From assembly GCA_947446155.1 (NCBI GenBank), contig CANFFZ010000066.1, positions 1-10,755 of the forward strand: 10,755 nucleotides of DNA. The letters are read 5' to 3'. Of this stretch, positions 1-7,499 are shown piece after piece. The notes beneath the pieces were generated by a model. The model saw only the letters and a program-made list of their open reading frames with translations. It was not told where the DNA came from and made no database searches. The stretch is from Chloroflexota bacterium. GTDB taxonomy: Bacteria > Chloroflexota > Dehalococcoidia > UBA2979. The position numbers and the translations under genes are program-made. How positions within the stretch are numbered: position 1 is the first letter of the stretch; every line of letters begins with the position of its first letter.

Positions 1-2062
1 ACTTCTCCGGGACAAGCCGCTGGAAGCGGCCCTGCGTCCAGAACTTCACGACCGACTCGATCTCATCGTCGGACACGTAGACACCCTGGACGCGCTTCGG
101 TTTCTGCGCCTCAGGCGGCACGTACAGCATGTCGCCCTTACCCAACAGTTTCTCCGCGCCACCCTGATCGAGGATCGTGCGCGAGTCCACCATCGAGGAC
201 ACCGCAAAGGCGATGCGAGTGGGGAAGTTCGCCTTAATCAGGCCGGTGATGACGTCCACCGACGGACGCTGCGTCGCCACGATGAGGTGGATGCCGGTTG
301 CCCTGGCGAGTTGCGCGAGGCGCACCAACTGGTGCTCCACCTGGTACGGCACCGCCATCATCAGGTCGGCCAACTCGTCGATGACCACGACCCAGTAGGG
401 GAGGCGGCGCGTCGGGTTCTTCTCGTTGAACCGTTCGATGTTGCGGACGCCTTCCTGCGCGAAGCGGCGGTAGCGGGTGTCCATCTCGTTGATCACGGCC
501 TGCAGCGTCCCGACGACGCGGTCCATCTCCACGACGATCTCGGAGAACGCGAGGTGCGGGATCTGGCCAAACGAAGTCAGCTCGACGCGCTTGGGGTCGA
601 CCATCACGAAGCGGAGTTGCTCCGGTGAATAGTTCATCAGCAGACCAGTGATGATCGTGTTCAGGCACACTGATTTGCCCGAGCCCGTCGCGCCGGCGAT
701 CAGCAGGTGGGGCATCTTCGCCAGGTCGGCGAACACCGGCTCACCAGAGACACCCGCCCCGAGGGCGACCGGGAGCGCAGCCTTAGAAGCGAACTTCTGG
801 AACGCCGGTGACTCCATGACCGAGCGCAGCGAGACAATCGAGGTGCTCCCATTGGGCACCTCGATGCCAACCATCGCCTTCCCCGGCACTGGAGCCTCCA
901 CACGCAAGGCGGGAGACGCGAGGGCAAGAGCAAGGTCGGTCTGCAACGCCGTGATGCGGTTCACACGGATCCGCGTGCGGGAGACCTCGACCTCAGAGAC
1001 TCGAGGCGTGCCGTCCGCCTCGAAGATCGGGCGGCCGGTCGTGTCACGCTCCGGCACCATCTTCGTTTTTACGTCCCAGCCGGGCTCGACGCCGAACTGC
1101 GTGATCGCAGGCCCCTCGTTCACCTCGACGACGATGGCATCCACACCGAACGAGGCGAGCGTCTGCTCGATCAGCCGAGCGCGGCGATCGTTGTCGAGCG
1201 TGGCCGACTTCTTTGTCTCGATCTTGGCGAGCATCTTGATCGGCGGTAGCTGCCAGCCGCCGTTCGTGTCGCGCTGGTCTGCGATCGGGGTCTCGAGGTC
1301 CATACCCAGTTGGGCCGCCGCCTTCGCGGCTGCAACCGCATCAACAGCCGACGCTTCGGCCTCGACGGAACGAGGACGGCGCGAGGGCTTCGGTGCCGGG
1401 ACGTCTGCTTCCGCGGCCTCGGCCGCAATCTCCTCGGCGGTACGGCGGCGGAGCAGCAGGGTGGCGAGCGCCGAGGCGACCCGACGGTGCAGGCCGAGCG
1501 ACCACAGCCACTTCAGCGTCTCCCACGTCGCGGGAGGGGTCGCACTCGCGATCACCCAGGCGGTCCGAGGCCACAACATGGCATAACCAGCCGGTGCGAG
1601 CAGCAACCAGCCGAGCGTCTGCCACACACCACCCGTAAACAGGCGCCCGAGTGAGCCTCCGGCGGAGACCTCGTGCAGGTCGACGCCACCGACGCGGGTC
1701 TCGGGATGCCAGCGGGCGAGGAAACCCGCGACGAACAGCAACAGGAGGGCACCACCGGCGATGTGACGCAGGTGCGTGCGGAGCAGATCAGCGCGGCGCA
1801 ACGCCAGGAGCGCGCCCAGGGCTGCGAGGAGTGCGATGGTCGTGAAGACGTGAAGACCGAGGGTGCTGATGACGCCATCGCGGGCCTCGCCGATGACACC
1901 CGTCAGCGGGATGACCGATGGCACGGCCGCCGCAGCGAGTACGACAAGCACCGTCCCAATGACTTCGGGGCGAAGGAGTATGCGCCCGACGTCCGTAATG
2001 TCAGGGACACCCCCGGCAGGACGTACGCTGCGGGCACGACGGGTCGCTCTAGTCCGAGCCAT
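1..2062 (-). CDS. ftsK: FtsK/SpoIIIE-family DNA translocase, C-terminus outside window
   Basis: This is the membrane-anchored, hexameric ATP-driven DNA pump that clears chromosome ends from the division septum. The frame is open from ATG 2062 to the left edge (687 residues visible). An Arg-rich N-terminus is followed by four likely membrane segments (about residues 34-57, 64-88, 100-117 and 146-164), a charged linker to about 270, then the motor. Walker A is GATGSGKS at 457-464, and Walker B is VVVIDELADL with D562-E563. Near the edge, GDMLYVPPEAQKP and VSDDEIESVVKFW are typical of the motor's C-terminal part. The DNA-reading gamma domain would lie beyond base 1. A charged insertion (about 330-361) lies inside the motor. 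An in-frame ATG at 2089 would add nine residues; neither start has a clear Shine-Dalgarno. The gene follows RNase J and is probably co-transcribed with it. Confidence 0.95.
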   Translation of the reverse strand, partial: MARTRATRRARSVRPAGGVPDITDVGRILLRPEVIGTVLVVLAAAAVPSVIPLTGVIGEARDGVISTLGLHVFTTIALLAALGALLALRRADLLRTHLRHIAGGALLLLFVAGFLARWHPETRVGGVDLHEVSAGGSLGRLFTGGVWQTLGWLLLAPAGYAMLWPRTAWVIASATPPATWETLKWLWSLGLHRRVASALATLLLRRRTAEEIAAEAAEADVPAPKPSRRPRSVEAEASAVDAVAAAKAAAQLGMDLETPIADQRDTNGGWQLPPIKMLAKIETKKSATLDNDRRARLIEQTLASFGVDAIVVEVNEGPAITQFGVEPGWDVKTKMVPERDTTGRPIFEADGTPRVSEVEVSRTRIRVNRITALQTDLALALASPALRVEAPVPGKAMVGIEVPNGSTSIVSLRSVMESPAFQKFASKAALPVALGAGVSGEPVFADLAKMPHLLIAGATGSGKSVCLNTIITGLLMNYSPEQLRFVMVDPKRVELTSFGQIPHLAFSEIVVEMDRVVGTLQAVINEMDTRYRRFAQEGVRNIERFNEKNPTRRLPYWVVVIDELADLMMAVPYQVEHQLVRLAQLARATGIHLIVATQRPSVDVITGLIKANFPTRIAFAVSSMVDSRTILDQGGAEKLLGKGDMLYVPPEAQKPKRVQGVYVSDDEIESVVKFWTQGRFQRLVPEK

Positions 2063-2155
2063 CGCTCGCGTCTCGATCTTCCCGACCATCCGCCCCCGCC
2101 AAGCGTCCGGCCGTTGCTTCCAGTGTCGCGCCTCCGCGGCGCTCGCGCACCTGCG

Positions 2156-3814
2156 CTATATCTCCAACATCACCGGGATCACCAGCGGACGCCGATGCGT
2201 CTTGCGGTGAAGCAACCCGGCGATGTCGTCCTTCAGGGAGTCGTGCAGCGCACGCCAGTCAGCAGCGCGGGACTCCCCACCGAGGGCAGCGACCAGTAGT
2301 TGGGAGACTGCTTCCATGAGCGCCGGCTCTTCGTCAGGGCCCGCAAAACCGTGCGACATCACTTCGGGTGGTCGCGCCAGTTTGCCGGTATGCCGATCGA
2401 CCGACGTCACGTAGACGACCATGCCGTCCGCCGCGAGATGCTGGCGGTCGCGCAGCACAAAGTCGTCGATTCCGCCGATGCCGAGCCCGTCGACGTAGAT
2501 GTAATCGGCTTCGACCTTGCCATTGAGTCGCGCGCCGTCGTCGTCGATCTCAAGGACGTCACCGTCGGTGAGGACGAAGGCGTCCTCCGGGGGCATCCCC
2601 AGCGAGATCGCGAGTTCACGGTGCAATACCAGATGGCGGTATTCGCCGTGGATCGGGACGAAGTGCCTCGGCTGCACCAGCCGGTGGATGATCTTCAACT
2701 CTTCGCGTGCGGCATGGCCGTGTACGTGGACCGCGGCAAGACGGCTGTAGACCACCTTCGCGCCTGCCTCAAAGAGCATGTCGATATTCTTGTAGACGGC
2801 CTTCTCGTTACCGGGGACGGGGCTGGACGACAGGATGATCGTGTCACCGGGGGTGATCATGATCTGCTGGTGGGAACCGCTCGCCATCCTCGTCAGGGCC
2901 GAGGTGGGCTCACCCTGCGACCCGGTGCAGACAATCACTGTCTTCGCATCCGGGTGGTCGCGCATCTGGTTGGGCGTCATCAGCATGTTCCCTGGCACCC
3001 GGAGGTAACCGAGGTCACGGGCCATGTTCACGTTGTTCACCATCGAGCGCCCGGTGACGAAGACACGGCGGCCGTATTTCTCCGACGCGTCGATCACCAT
3101 CTGCACACGCGAGATGAGCGAGGCGAACGTCGTGACGATGACCCGGCCCTCGGCCTGCCCGATGATCCGATCGAGCGTCTCGGCCACCACTTGCTCGGAA
3201 GGGGTGTAGCCCTCGATCTCGGCGTAGGTCGAGTCGGCACAGAGGAGGAGCGCACCCTCCTCGCCGACGGCGGCGAGGCGACCGAGGTCGGTGTACTGCC
3301 CACCGATGGGAGTGTGGTCAATCTTGAAGTCGCCCGTGTGCACGATGGTCCCGACCGGCGTCTCGATGATCAGGCCGGCGGAGTCGGGGATCGAGTGCGA
3401 CACCGAAAAGAACTCGACGGTGAACGGTCCGACCTCGATCGCGTCACCGACCTCGACGACCGTCACGTCCGCATCGATGCGGTGCTCCTTCAACTTCACC
3501 TGGACGAGGCCACGCGTGAGTTTGAGGCAGAACACCGGCACGTTGATGTCGCGCAAGAGGAACGGCACAGCGCCGATGTGGTCCTCGTGTCCGTGGGTGA
3601 GGAAGACGGCGCGCAGGCGCTCCTTGTGGTCGAGGATGTATTGCCAGTCCGGGATGATCAGGTCAACGCCGGGGTGCTCGACATCGGGGAACATCAACCC
3701 CACATCGACGGCGATCATGGTGTCGCCGTACTCGTACACCATCATGTTGCGGCCGATCTCACCCAGGCCGCCCAGCGGGATCACGCGCAGTGGTGTCGTG
3801 GTCGTCGTCGTCAT
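2156..3814 (-). CDS. rnj: Ribonuclease J (metallo-beta-lactamase/beta-CASP RNase)
   Basis: This zinc-dependent nuclease, a 5'-3' exoribonuclease and endoribonuclease, works in mRNA decay and rRNA maturation in the cytoplasm. The product is 552 residues, close to the usual 550-560. The metallo-beta-lactamase core shows HGHEDH at 74-79, H140 and D162 (HTGDFK). The beta-CASP part shows CTGSQGEP at 296-303 and HVHGHA at 363-368, then H389 in the PIHGEYRHL block, and the C-terminal domain ends in MLEI. The start ATG 3814 is chosen because the family motif PLGGLGEIG begins a few residues later and because its ATG overlaps the TGA of the upstream glycosylase (ATGA), which suggests translational coupling. 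A longer frame to 3925 only reads through the glycosylase gene. An unusual run of six threonines, encoded by near-identical triplets, follows the start. ftsK lies downstream. Confidence 0.96.
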   Translation of the reverse strand: MTTTTTTPLRVIPLGGLGEIGRNMMVYEYGDTMIAVDVGLMFPDVEHPGVDLIIPDWQYILDHKERLRAVFLTHGHEDHIGAVPFLLRDINVPVFCLKLTRGLVQVKLKEHRIDADVTVVEVGDAIEVGPFTVEFFSVSHSIPDSAGLIIETPVGTIVHTGDFKIDHTPIGGQYTDLGRLAAVGEEGALLLCADSTYAEIEGYTPSEQVVAETLDRIIGQAEGRVIVTTFASLISRVQMVIDASEKYGRRVFVTGRSMVNNVNMARDLGYLRVPGNMLMTPNQMRDHPDAKTVIVCTGSQGEPTSALTRMASGSHQQIMITPGDTIILSSSPVPGNEKAVYKNIDMLFEAGAKVVYSRLAAVHVHGHAAREELKIIHRLVQPRHFVPIHGEYRHLVLHRELAISLGMPPEDAFVLTDGDVLEIDDDGARLNGKVEADYIYVDGLGIGGIDDFVLRDRQHLAADGMVVYVTSVDRHTGKLARPPEVMSHGFAGPDEEPALMEAVSQLLVAALGGESRAADWRALHDSLKDDIAGLLHRKTHRRPLVIPVMLEI

Positions 3815-4473
3815 GAGACGGCACCAGCAAGCAATGCCGGAAGCTGCGCGAAGTCCTGCTTCATTACGGCCCGCAACGAGCCGTCTCGCAGCGCCGCCGC
3901 CGGGTGATACATCGGCACAATCCACCGCCCATCACGCTCCACGGCGCGACCATGGATCTGGCTGATCCGTTCGCCCGGGAACCACTTCGCCATCGAGAAC
4001 CGCCCAAGCGTCGCGATCACGCGCGGCGCGACCAGCGCGATCTGCCGGTCGAGGTAGTCCGCACAAGCGGCCATCTCGTCCGGATTCGGGTCGCGGTTTG
4101 CCGGCGGGCGGCACTTCACAACATTGGTGACATAAACGTTTACGCGTGCTCGCCCGATCGAGGCGAGCAGGTCGTCCAGGAACTGGCCGGAGCGACCAAC
4201 GAACGGAAGTCCCAGTTCGTCTTCGCGCTGGCCGGGTGCCTCACCGATAAACATCAGGTCGCAGGTGGCTGGGCCCGAGCCCGGGACCGTCCTCGAGCGG
4301 GTCTTGGCGAGGACACAGGCCGGGCAGTCTGCGATCTCGCCGTAGAGGGCGTCACAGACCGCGGGGACCTCGTAGAGAGGGAGCAGGGCATCGGGCGGGC
4401 GGACGCCGTCAGGCACGGATGTGCGCGGAGCCGGCGCGCCGGGGGACAGGCGAGACTGCGCCATCATGGTCAT
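3811..4473 (-). CDS. Uracil-DNA glycosylase, family 4 (Fe-S)
   Basis: The enzyme removes uracil from DNA after cytosine deamination, the first step of base excision repair. The 220-residue product has the family 4 active-site block GEAPGQREDELGLPFVGRSG at 77-96 and the second motif HPAAALR at 190-196. Four cysteines are spaced as in the 4Fe-4S members: C50 and C53 (CPAC), C121 (KCRPP) and C137. The N-terminal 30 or so residues are Pro/Ser-rich and poorly defined, and ATGs at 4467 and 4464 are alternative starts. There is no Shine-Dalgarno; instead a -10 box ends six bases before ATG 4473, which favours that start and a leaderless transcript. It heads a unit with RNase J and ftsK. The family is clear; substrate range cannot be told from sequence. 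Confidence 0.94.
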   Translation of the reverse strand: MTMMAQSRLSPGAPAPRTSVPDGVRPPDALLPLYEVPAVCDALYGEIADCPACVLAKTRSRTVPGSGPATCDLMFIGEAPGQREDELGLPFVGRSGQFLDDLLASIGRARVNVYVTNVVKCRPPANRDPNPDEMAACADYLDRQIALVAPRVIATLGRFSMAKWFPGERISQIHGRAVERDGRWIVPMYHPAAALRDGSLRAVMKQDFAQLPALLAGAVS

Positions 4474-4479
4474 GGGTGG

Positions 4480-4508
4480 AGGGTAACAAAGCGGACGGGT
4501 GGGGGCAA
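4480..4508 (-). promoter_or_regulatory. Promoter of the glycosylase-RNase J-ftsK unit, probably leaderless
   Basis: On the minus strand TTGCCC (4503-4508) and TACCCT (4480-4485) are separated by 17 bases, a good sigma-70-type layout. The -10 ends exactly six bases before ATG 4473, so transcription would begin at or next to the start codon. It lies in the 74-base gap after tatC. The match is by eye; no transcript data are available. Confidence 0.55.
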
Positions 4509-4547
4509 TGCATTGGTTTGCGTGCGTATGCAGATTCGCAGTTTCGG

Positions 4548-5312
4548 CTATTCACGCCGCACGAGCCATGCGAGGCCGATCCCCACGAAGTAGAGGATCA
4601 CGATGGGGCCACCGACGAGCGACTGGGTGATCGGGTCGATCGTCGGCGTCACCACAGCGGCGACCAGGAACGCCCCGACGACGGCAAACCGCCACCACTT
4701 CAATAACTTGCGGGCGGTGACGACTCGTGCCTTTGCGAGGCCCATCACGAGGAGGGGTGTCTCGAACACGAACCCCATCACGAGCAGGATGCGCGTGACG
4801 AAGCCGATGTAGTTCCCGATCCGCCAGTCTGCCTGCGCGACGTCGCTACCGAATGAGAGCAGGAAGCCGAGTGTGACCGGCAGGACGATCCAGTAGCCGA
4901 AGGCAAGCCCTCCGAGGAATGCGAGCGTCGCGAGAAACACGATCGGGAAGAGCCAGCGCTTCTCCGACTTGGTCAGGGCCGGCGCGACGAACCCGAGCAA
5001 CTGGAACACGAGCATCGGCATCGCGACGGTGACGCCGCCGAGCAACGCGACGCGGAAGTAGACCGCGATGTTCTCCATCGGCTCGATGTACTGGGGGGTG
5101 AAGTCGGTCACCGTCTCGCGGGCCGGCGCGAGCATCCAACCGATCACGCCGAACCCGATCTTCGGGATGAAGAACGCGATCATGCCGATCATGATCGCGA
5201 GCGCACACCACACGACGCGGCCGCGCAGTTCCAGCAGGTGCTCCAGCAGCGTCATCTCGCCGCCGGACTCCTCCGAGGCCTGCTGCTTGGCGCGGTCGAG
5301 CGAGGTCGTCAC
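4548..5312 (-). CDS. tatC: Sec-independent protein translocase TatC
   Basis: TatC is the six-span inner-membrane receptor of the twin-arginine pathway, which exports folded proteins with RR signal peptides. The product is 254 residues, a normal length. HLLELRGR (25-32) matches the conserved cytoplasmic N-terminus. FVAPALTKSEKRW (108-120) is the conserved loop, with E117 aligned to the signal-binding glutamate of E. coli TatC (E103). MGFVFETPL carries E184, aligned to E170, and VTPTIDPITQ (221-230) is the usual periplasmic loop before the last span. The GTG start at 5312 overlaps the stop of the upstream tatA/B gene (GTGA), suggesting coupling. ATG 5255 would still keep the HLLELR motif but would leave a 57-base gap and drop the first 19 residues. 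Confidence 0.95.
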   Translation of the reverse strand: MTTSLDRAKQQASEESGGEMTLLEHLLELRGRVVWCALAIMIGMIAFFIPKIGFGVIGWMLAPARETVTDFTPQYIEPMENIAVYFRVALLGGVTVAMPMLVFQLLGFVAPALTKSEKRWLFPIVFLATLAFLGGLAFGYWIVLPVTLGFLLSFGSDVAQADWRIGNYIGFVTRILLVMGFVFETPLLVMGLAKARVVTARKLLKWWRFAVVGAFLVAAVVTPTIDPITQSLVGGPIVILYFVGIGLAWLVRRE

Positions 5313-5857
5313 GCACCACCGCCGGTAATGCGGGCGGCGGCCTCACGAGCCGCTTCCTCCCGGCGCTGCACCTCGGCCGCCTCGAACGGATCGCCGTAGG
5401 TGCCATTGGCGGATTGCGCAGGCGGCATGGAGGCGACCGCCTCGGCGGGTGCCTCGACGGCTGGCTCGGCTGAGACCTCGGCGAGCGGGATCGCCTCAGA
5501 CGGCTGGGGATCCGAGACCTCGATGGTCGTCGTCGCCTCGGGCGATTCGTAGGCGGCCTGAGCGGAGGAGGTGACGGCCTCCAGGTCCGTGCGGGCTTCC
5601 TGCAGGATGCTGGTGCTGGAGTCGGTGAGTTCGCGGATCGACCGCAGGCCACCGCCAGTGGTGGCGTCGACCTCAGCCTCGATCTCTTTCACGGCGCCCT
5701 GCACGTCCGCCATCACGTCAGCCGTGAACGCGCGGGCGACCCGATACCATTTGCCCGCCTGACGGGCGAGTTCGGGGAATTTATCCGGGCCGACGAGAAT
5801 GAACGCGATGACGCCGACAAGCAGCGCCTCTAGCGGGCCAACGCCAAAGAGTTCCAT
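5309..5857 (-). CDS. tatA/tatB: Tat translocase subunit, TatA/TatB family (TatB-like, long tail)
   Basis: This is a single-span component of the twin-arginine translocase. MELFGVGPLE leads into a hydrophobic helix (about 9-22), the hinge GPDKFPELAR (23-32) and an amphipathic helix, which is the signature of the MttA/Hcf106 family. The GP hinge and the glutamate at position 10 look more like TatB than TatA. The tail is long: about 130 residues rich in Ala, Glu and Pro, giving 182 residues in all, against about 90 for TatA and 171 for E. coli TatB. It overlaps tatC by four bases. The only Tat partner seen here is TatC, so this protein may serve both the A and B roles, or another copy may lie elsewhere. 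The ATG at 5857 is supported by a -10 box six bases upstream. Confidence 0.88.
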   Translation of the reverse strand: MELFGVGPLEALLVGVIAFILVGPDKFPELARQAGKWYRVARAFTADVMADVQGAVKEIEAEVDATTGGGLRSIRELTDSSTSILQEARTDLEAVTSSAQAAYESPEATTTIEVSDPQPSEAIPLAEVSAEPAVEAPAEAVASMPPAQSANGTYGDPFEAAEVQRREEAAREAAARITGGGA

Positions 5858-5863
5858 TGGGAA

Positions 5864-5869
5864 ATGATA
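5864..5869 (-). promoter_or_regulatory. -10 box of the tat operon, probably leaderless
   Basis: TATCAT on the minus strand differs from the TATAAT consensus at one base and ends six bases before ATG 5857. No convincing -35 hexamer is found at 16-18 bases, because that position is occupied by the hairpin that follows acpP. The spacing equals that at the glycosylase and recombinase genes. Confidence 0.5.
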
Positions 5870-5900
5870 CGCCCCGGGCCGTCAGACGGACTCCGGGGCG
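5870..5900 (-). terminator. Hairpin terminator after the fab-nusB-acpP unit
   Basis: An eight-base-pair GC stem pairs 5870-5877 with 5893-5900. Inside it an extra four-base-pair stem (5879-5882 with 5886-5889) closes on a three-base loop. It lies 30 bases past the acpP stop. The bases that follow read GTATCATTTCCC, a poor U-tract, so termination may be partial or assisted by other factors. The same bases contain the tat -10 box. Confidence 0.55.
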
Positions 5901-5929
5901 CCCATGTTCACAGCCGACAACAGCGAGGT

Positions 5930-6187
5930 CTACTCCTCGATGCTTTGGTCGCGCAGGTAGTCGATGGCGTCCTGGACGTTGCGGATCTTCTCCGCGTCCT
6001 CGTCCGAGATCTCCATCTGGGTGCCGTCCTTCGAGAATTCCTCCTCGATGGACATGATCAGTTCGACGAGGTCGAGCGAGTCGGCGTTGAGGTCATCCAC
6101 GAACGAAGCGTTCGCGGTGACTTCCTCTTCCTCGACACCCAACTGTTCGACGATCAACGCGCGAACGCGCTCAAATACGGTTGCCAC
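5930..6187 (-). CDS. acpP: Acyl carrier protein
   Basis: Acyl carrier protein shuttles growing fatty acyl chains on a phosphopantetheine arm between the enzymes of type II fatty acid synthesis. [15 protein letters not shown] holds the attachment serine, S37 from the start chosen. The product is 85 acidic residues. GTG 6187 is preferred because AAAAGGA (6194-6200) sits six bases upstream and the protein then begins [16 protein letters not shown], as relatives do. ATG 6208 would add seven residues and overlap the nusB stop (ATGA), so coupling makes it a real alternative. Compared with E. coli ACP there are about five extra residues (SKDGTQM region) before the ISDEDAEKI helix. It is the last gene before the hairpin at 5870-5900. 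Confidence 0.95.
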   Translation of the reverse strand: MATVFERVRALIVEQLGVEEEEVTANASFVDDLNADSLDLVELIMSIEEEFSKDGTQMEISDEDAEKIRNVQDAIDYLRDQSIEE

Positions 6188-6204
6188 TGGCAGTCCTTTT
6201 CCTG

Positions 6205-6666
6205 TCATCCGCCCTCGGGCGGTCCGGGTTCCCCCTGGCCGGCAGACCCCTGTCGTTCCGCCGCCTCCAGGGCGACCGCGCCCAGCACGCCATTGATGAA
6301 ACGGCCAGACGACTCCGAACCGTACCCCTTGGCGATCTCCACGGCCTCGTTGATCGCTGCTCGGAGCGGAGCGGGGTCAGTATCGAAGAGCACTTCGTAG
6401 ACCGCAAGGCGGAGCACATTTCGGTCGACCGTGGCCATCTCCGCCAGCGGGAAGGCGGGCGCGTGGCGCTGGATCACGTCGTCGATATCGGCCAGGTGGC
6501 TCTCCACCCCTCGGACGAGGCTCCGGGCGAACTCCCGGCCTTCCGGCTCCAGTCCGGCCTCCTCCAGGTGGCGGGTCAGCACCGGCTCAAACGGGCGCCC
6601 ACCCAGATCAGCCTCAAAAAGGGCCTGGAAGGCGGCGATCCGAGAGCGGCGACGGCTGCTAGCCAT
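6205..6666 (-). CDS. nusB: Transcription antitermination protein NusB
   Basis: NusB binds the boxA RNA with ribosomal protein S10 (NusE) and keeps RNA polymerase from stopping early in rRNA operons. The product is 153 residues, a typical length. The all-helical domain shows [16 protein letters not shown] (5-20), [11 protein letters not shown] (81-91), [12 protein letters not shown] (105-116) and FINGVLG (123-129), all family landmarks, followed by a Gly/Glu-rich tail. ATG 6666 has GAGG eight bases upstream; the same frame stays open back into fabG, but that part is not NusB. It sits between fabG and acpP, 68 bases after fabG, which is not its usual place. A TACCCT box at 6695-6700 (minus) in that gap, with TTGCCC 19 bases upstream, could be a weak internal promoter. 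Confidence 0.96.
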   Translation of the reverse strand: MASSRRRSRIAAFQALFEADLGGRPFEPVLTRHLEEAGLEPEGREFARSLVRGVESHLADIDDVIQRHAPAFPLAEMATVDRNVLRLAVYEVLFDTDPAPLRAAINEAVEIAKGYGSESSGRFINGVLGAVALEAAERQGSAGQGEPGPPEGG

Positions 6667-6734
6667 AACGGGAACCTCGATGTGGAGCGAAGCGGAGGGT
6701 AGGCGACCAGCGGGCCAAGCGGGCAAGCGCCGCG

Positions 6735-7499
6735 CTAGGCCATCACCAGCCCGCCATCCACGTTGATCACCTGGCCCGTGATGTACCCGGCGCCCTCCGA
6801 GGCGAGGAAGGCGACGATCGGGGAAATCTCCCCGGCCTCCGCGTACCGCCCGAGGGGAATCCGGCCTTTGATCGCGTCCTTCTGGTCGTCCGTCAGGCCC
6901 GCGGTCATGTCCGTGAGGACGAATCCCGGCGCCACGGCGTTCACAGTGATGCCTCGGGAGGCCACCTCGAGGGCCAGCGAGCGGGTGAAGCCGATGATCC
7001 CGGCCTTCGCGGCGGCGTAGTTCGCCTGGCCAGCGTTCCCGGCCACCCCGACCACCGAGGTGATGTTGATGATGCGGCCCCAGCGCTCGCGCAGCATGTG
7101 CCGGATCGCTGCCTTGCTCGTGAGGAAGGTGCCTCGCAGGTTCGTCTCGATCACGTCGTCCCAGGCCTGTTCGGACATCCGCATCACGAGGTTGTCGGCG
7201 GTCATCCCGGCGTTGTTCACCAGGATGTGGAGGCCGCCGAGGTTGTCCTTCGCCTCGTTGATCAGTCGCTCGACATCGGCCGCCAGCCGGACGTCGCACT
7301 GCACCGCGCGGACGCGCACCCCGTGGGTGGCCGCGAGGTCGACCGCGACGCCCTCAGCCTGCACGGGGTCCGAGCGGTAAGTGATGGCAACGTCCGCACC
7401 CGCGCGCGCGAGGTCAGTCGCGATCGCGCGCCCGATACCTCGACCGCCTCCGGTGATCACGGCGACGCGCCCGCGCAGCGAGGCCGAAGCCTCGGTCAT
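6735..7499 (-). CDS. fabG: 3-oxoacyl-[acyl-carrier-protein] reductase FabG
   Basis: FabG is the NADPH-dependent first reduction step of fatty acid elongation. The 254-residue short-chain dehydrogenase has the nucleotide-binding TGGGRGIG at 16-23, NNAG at 95-98, and the catalytic set N120, S148, Y161 and K165 (YAAAK). The C-terminus GYITGQVINVDGGLVM is the standard FabG ending. The length is normal. The start ATG 7499 overlaps the fabD stop (ATGA), with GAGGA a short way upstream; a longer frame to 7646 reads through fabD and is rejected. Position directly after fabD and ahead of acpP supports FabG over other short-chain dehydrogenases. Confidence 0.96.
   Translation of the reverse strand: MTEASASLRGRVAVITGGGRGIGRAIATDLARAGADVAITYRSDPVQAEGVAVDLAATHGVRVRAVQCDVRLAADVERLINEAKDNLGGLHILVNNAGMTADNLVMRMSEQAWDDVIETNLRGTFLTSKAAIRHMLRERWGRIINITSVVGVAGNAGQANYAAAKAGIIGFTRSLALEVASRGITVNAVAPGFVLTDMTAGLTDDQKDAIKGRIPLGRYAEAGEISPIVAFLASEGAGYITGQVINVDGGLVMA

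Noticed and set aside
648..1586. 312-codon plus-strand frame opposite ftsK
   Set aside because: It mirrors the ftsK frame and has Ser/Arg-rich low-complexity composition. The minus strand shows Walker motifs and an uninterrupted frame.
3795..3813. Short run of GTC/GTG-type triplets at the RNase J start, a possible microsatellite
   Set aside because: It is only six threonine codons within the coding sequence, too short and imperfect to call a repeat element.
2300..3907. 535-codon open frame on the plus strand opposite RNase J
   Set aside because: Its translation is His/Asp/Val-rich with no family motifs, and the opposite strand carries a clear RNase J. Long antisense frames are expected at this GC content.
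6205..7299. 364-codon minus-strand frame that could be read as a fusion protein ending in NusB
   Set aside because: The first 211 residues are fabG read in the wrong frame; NusB has its own ATG at 6666 with an upstream ribosome site.
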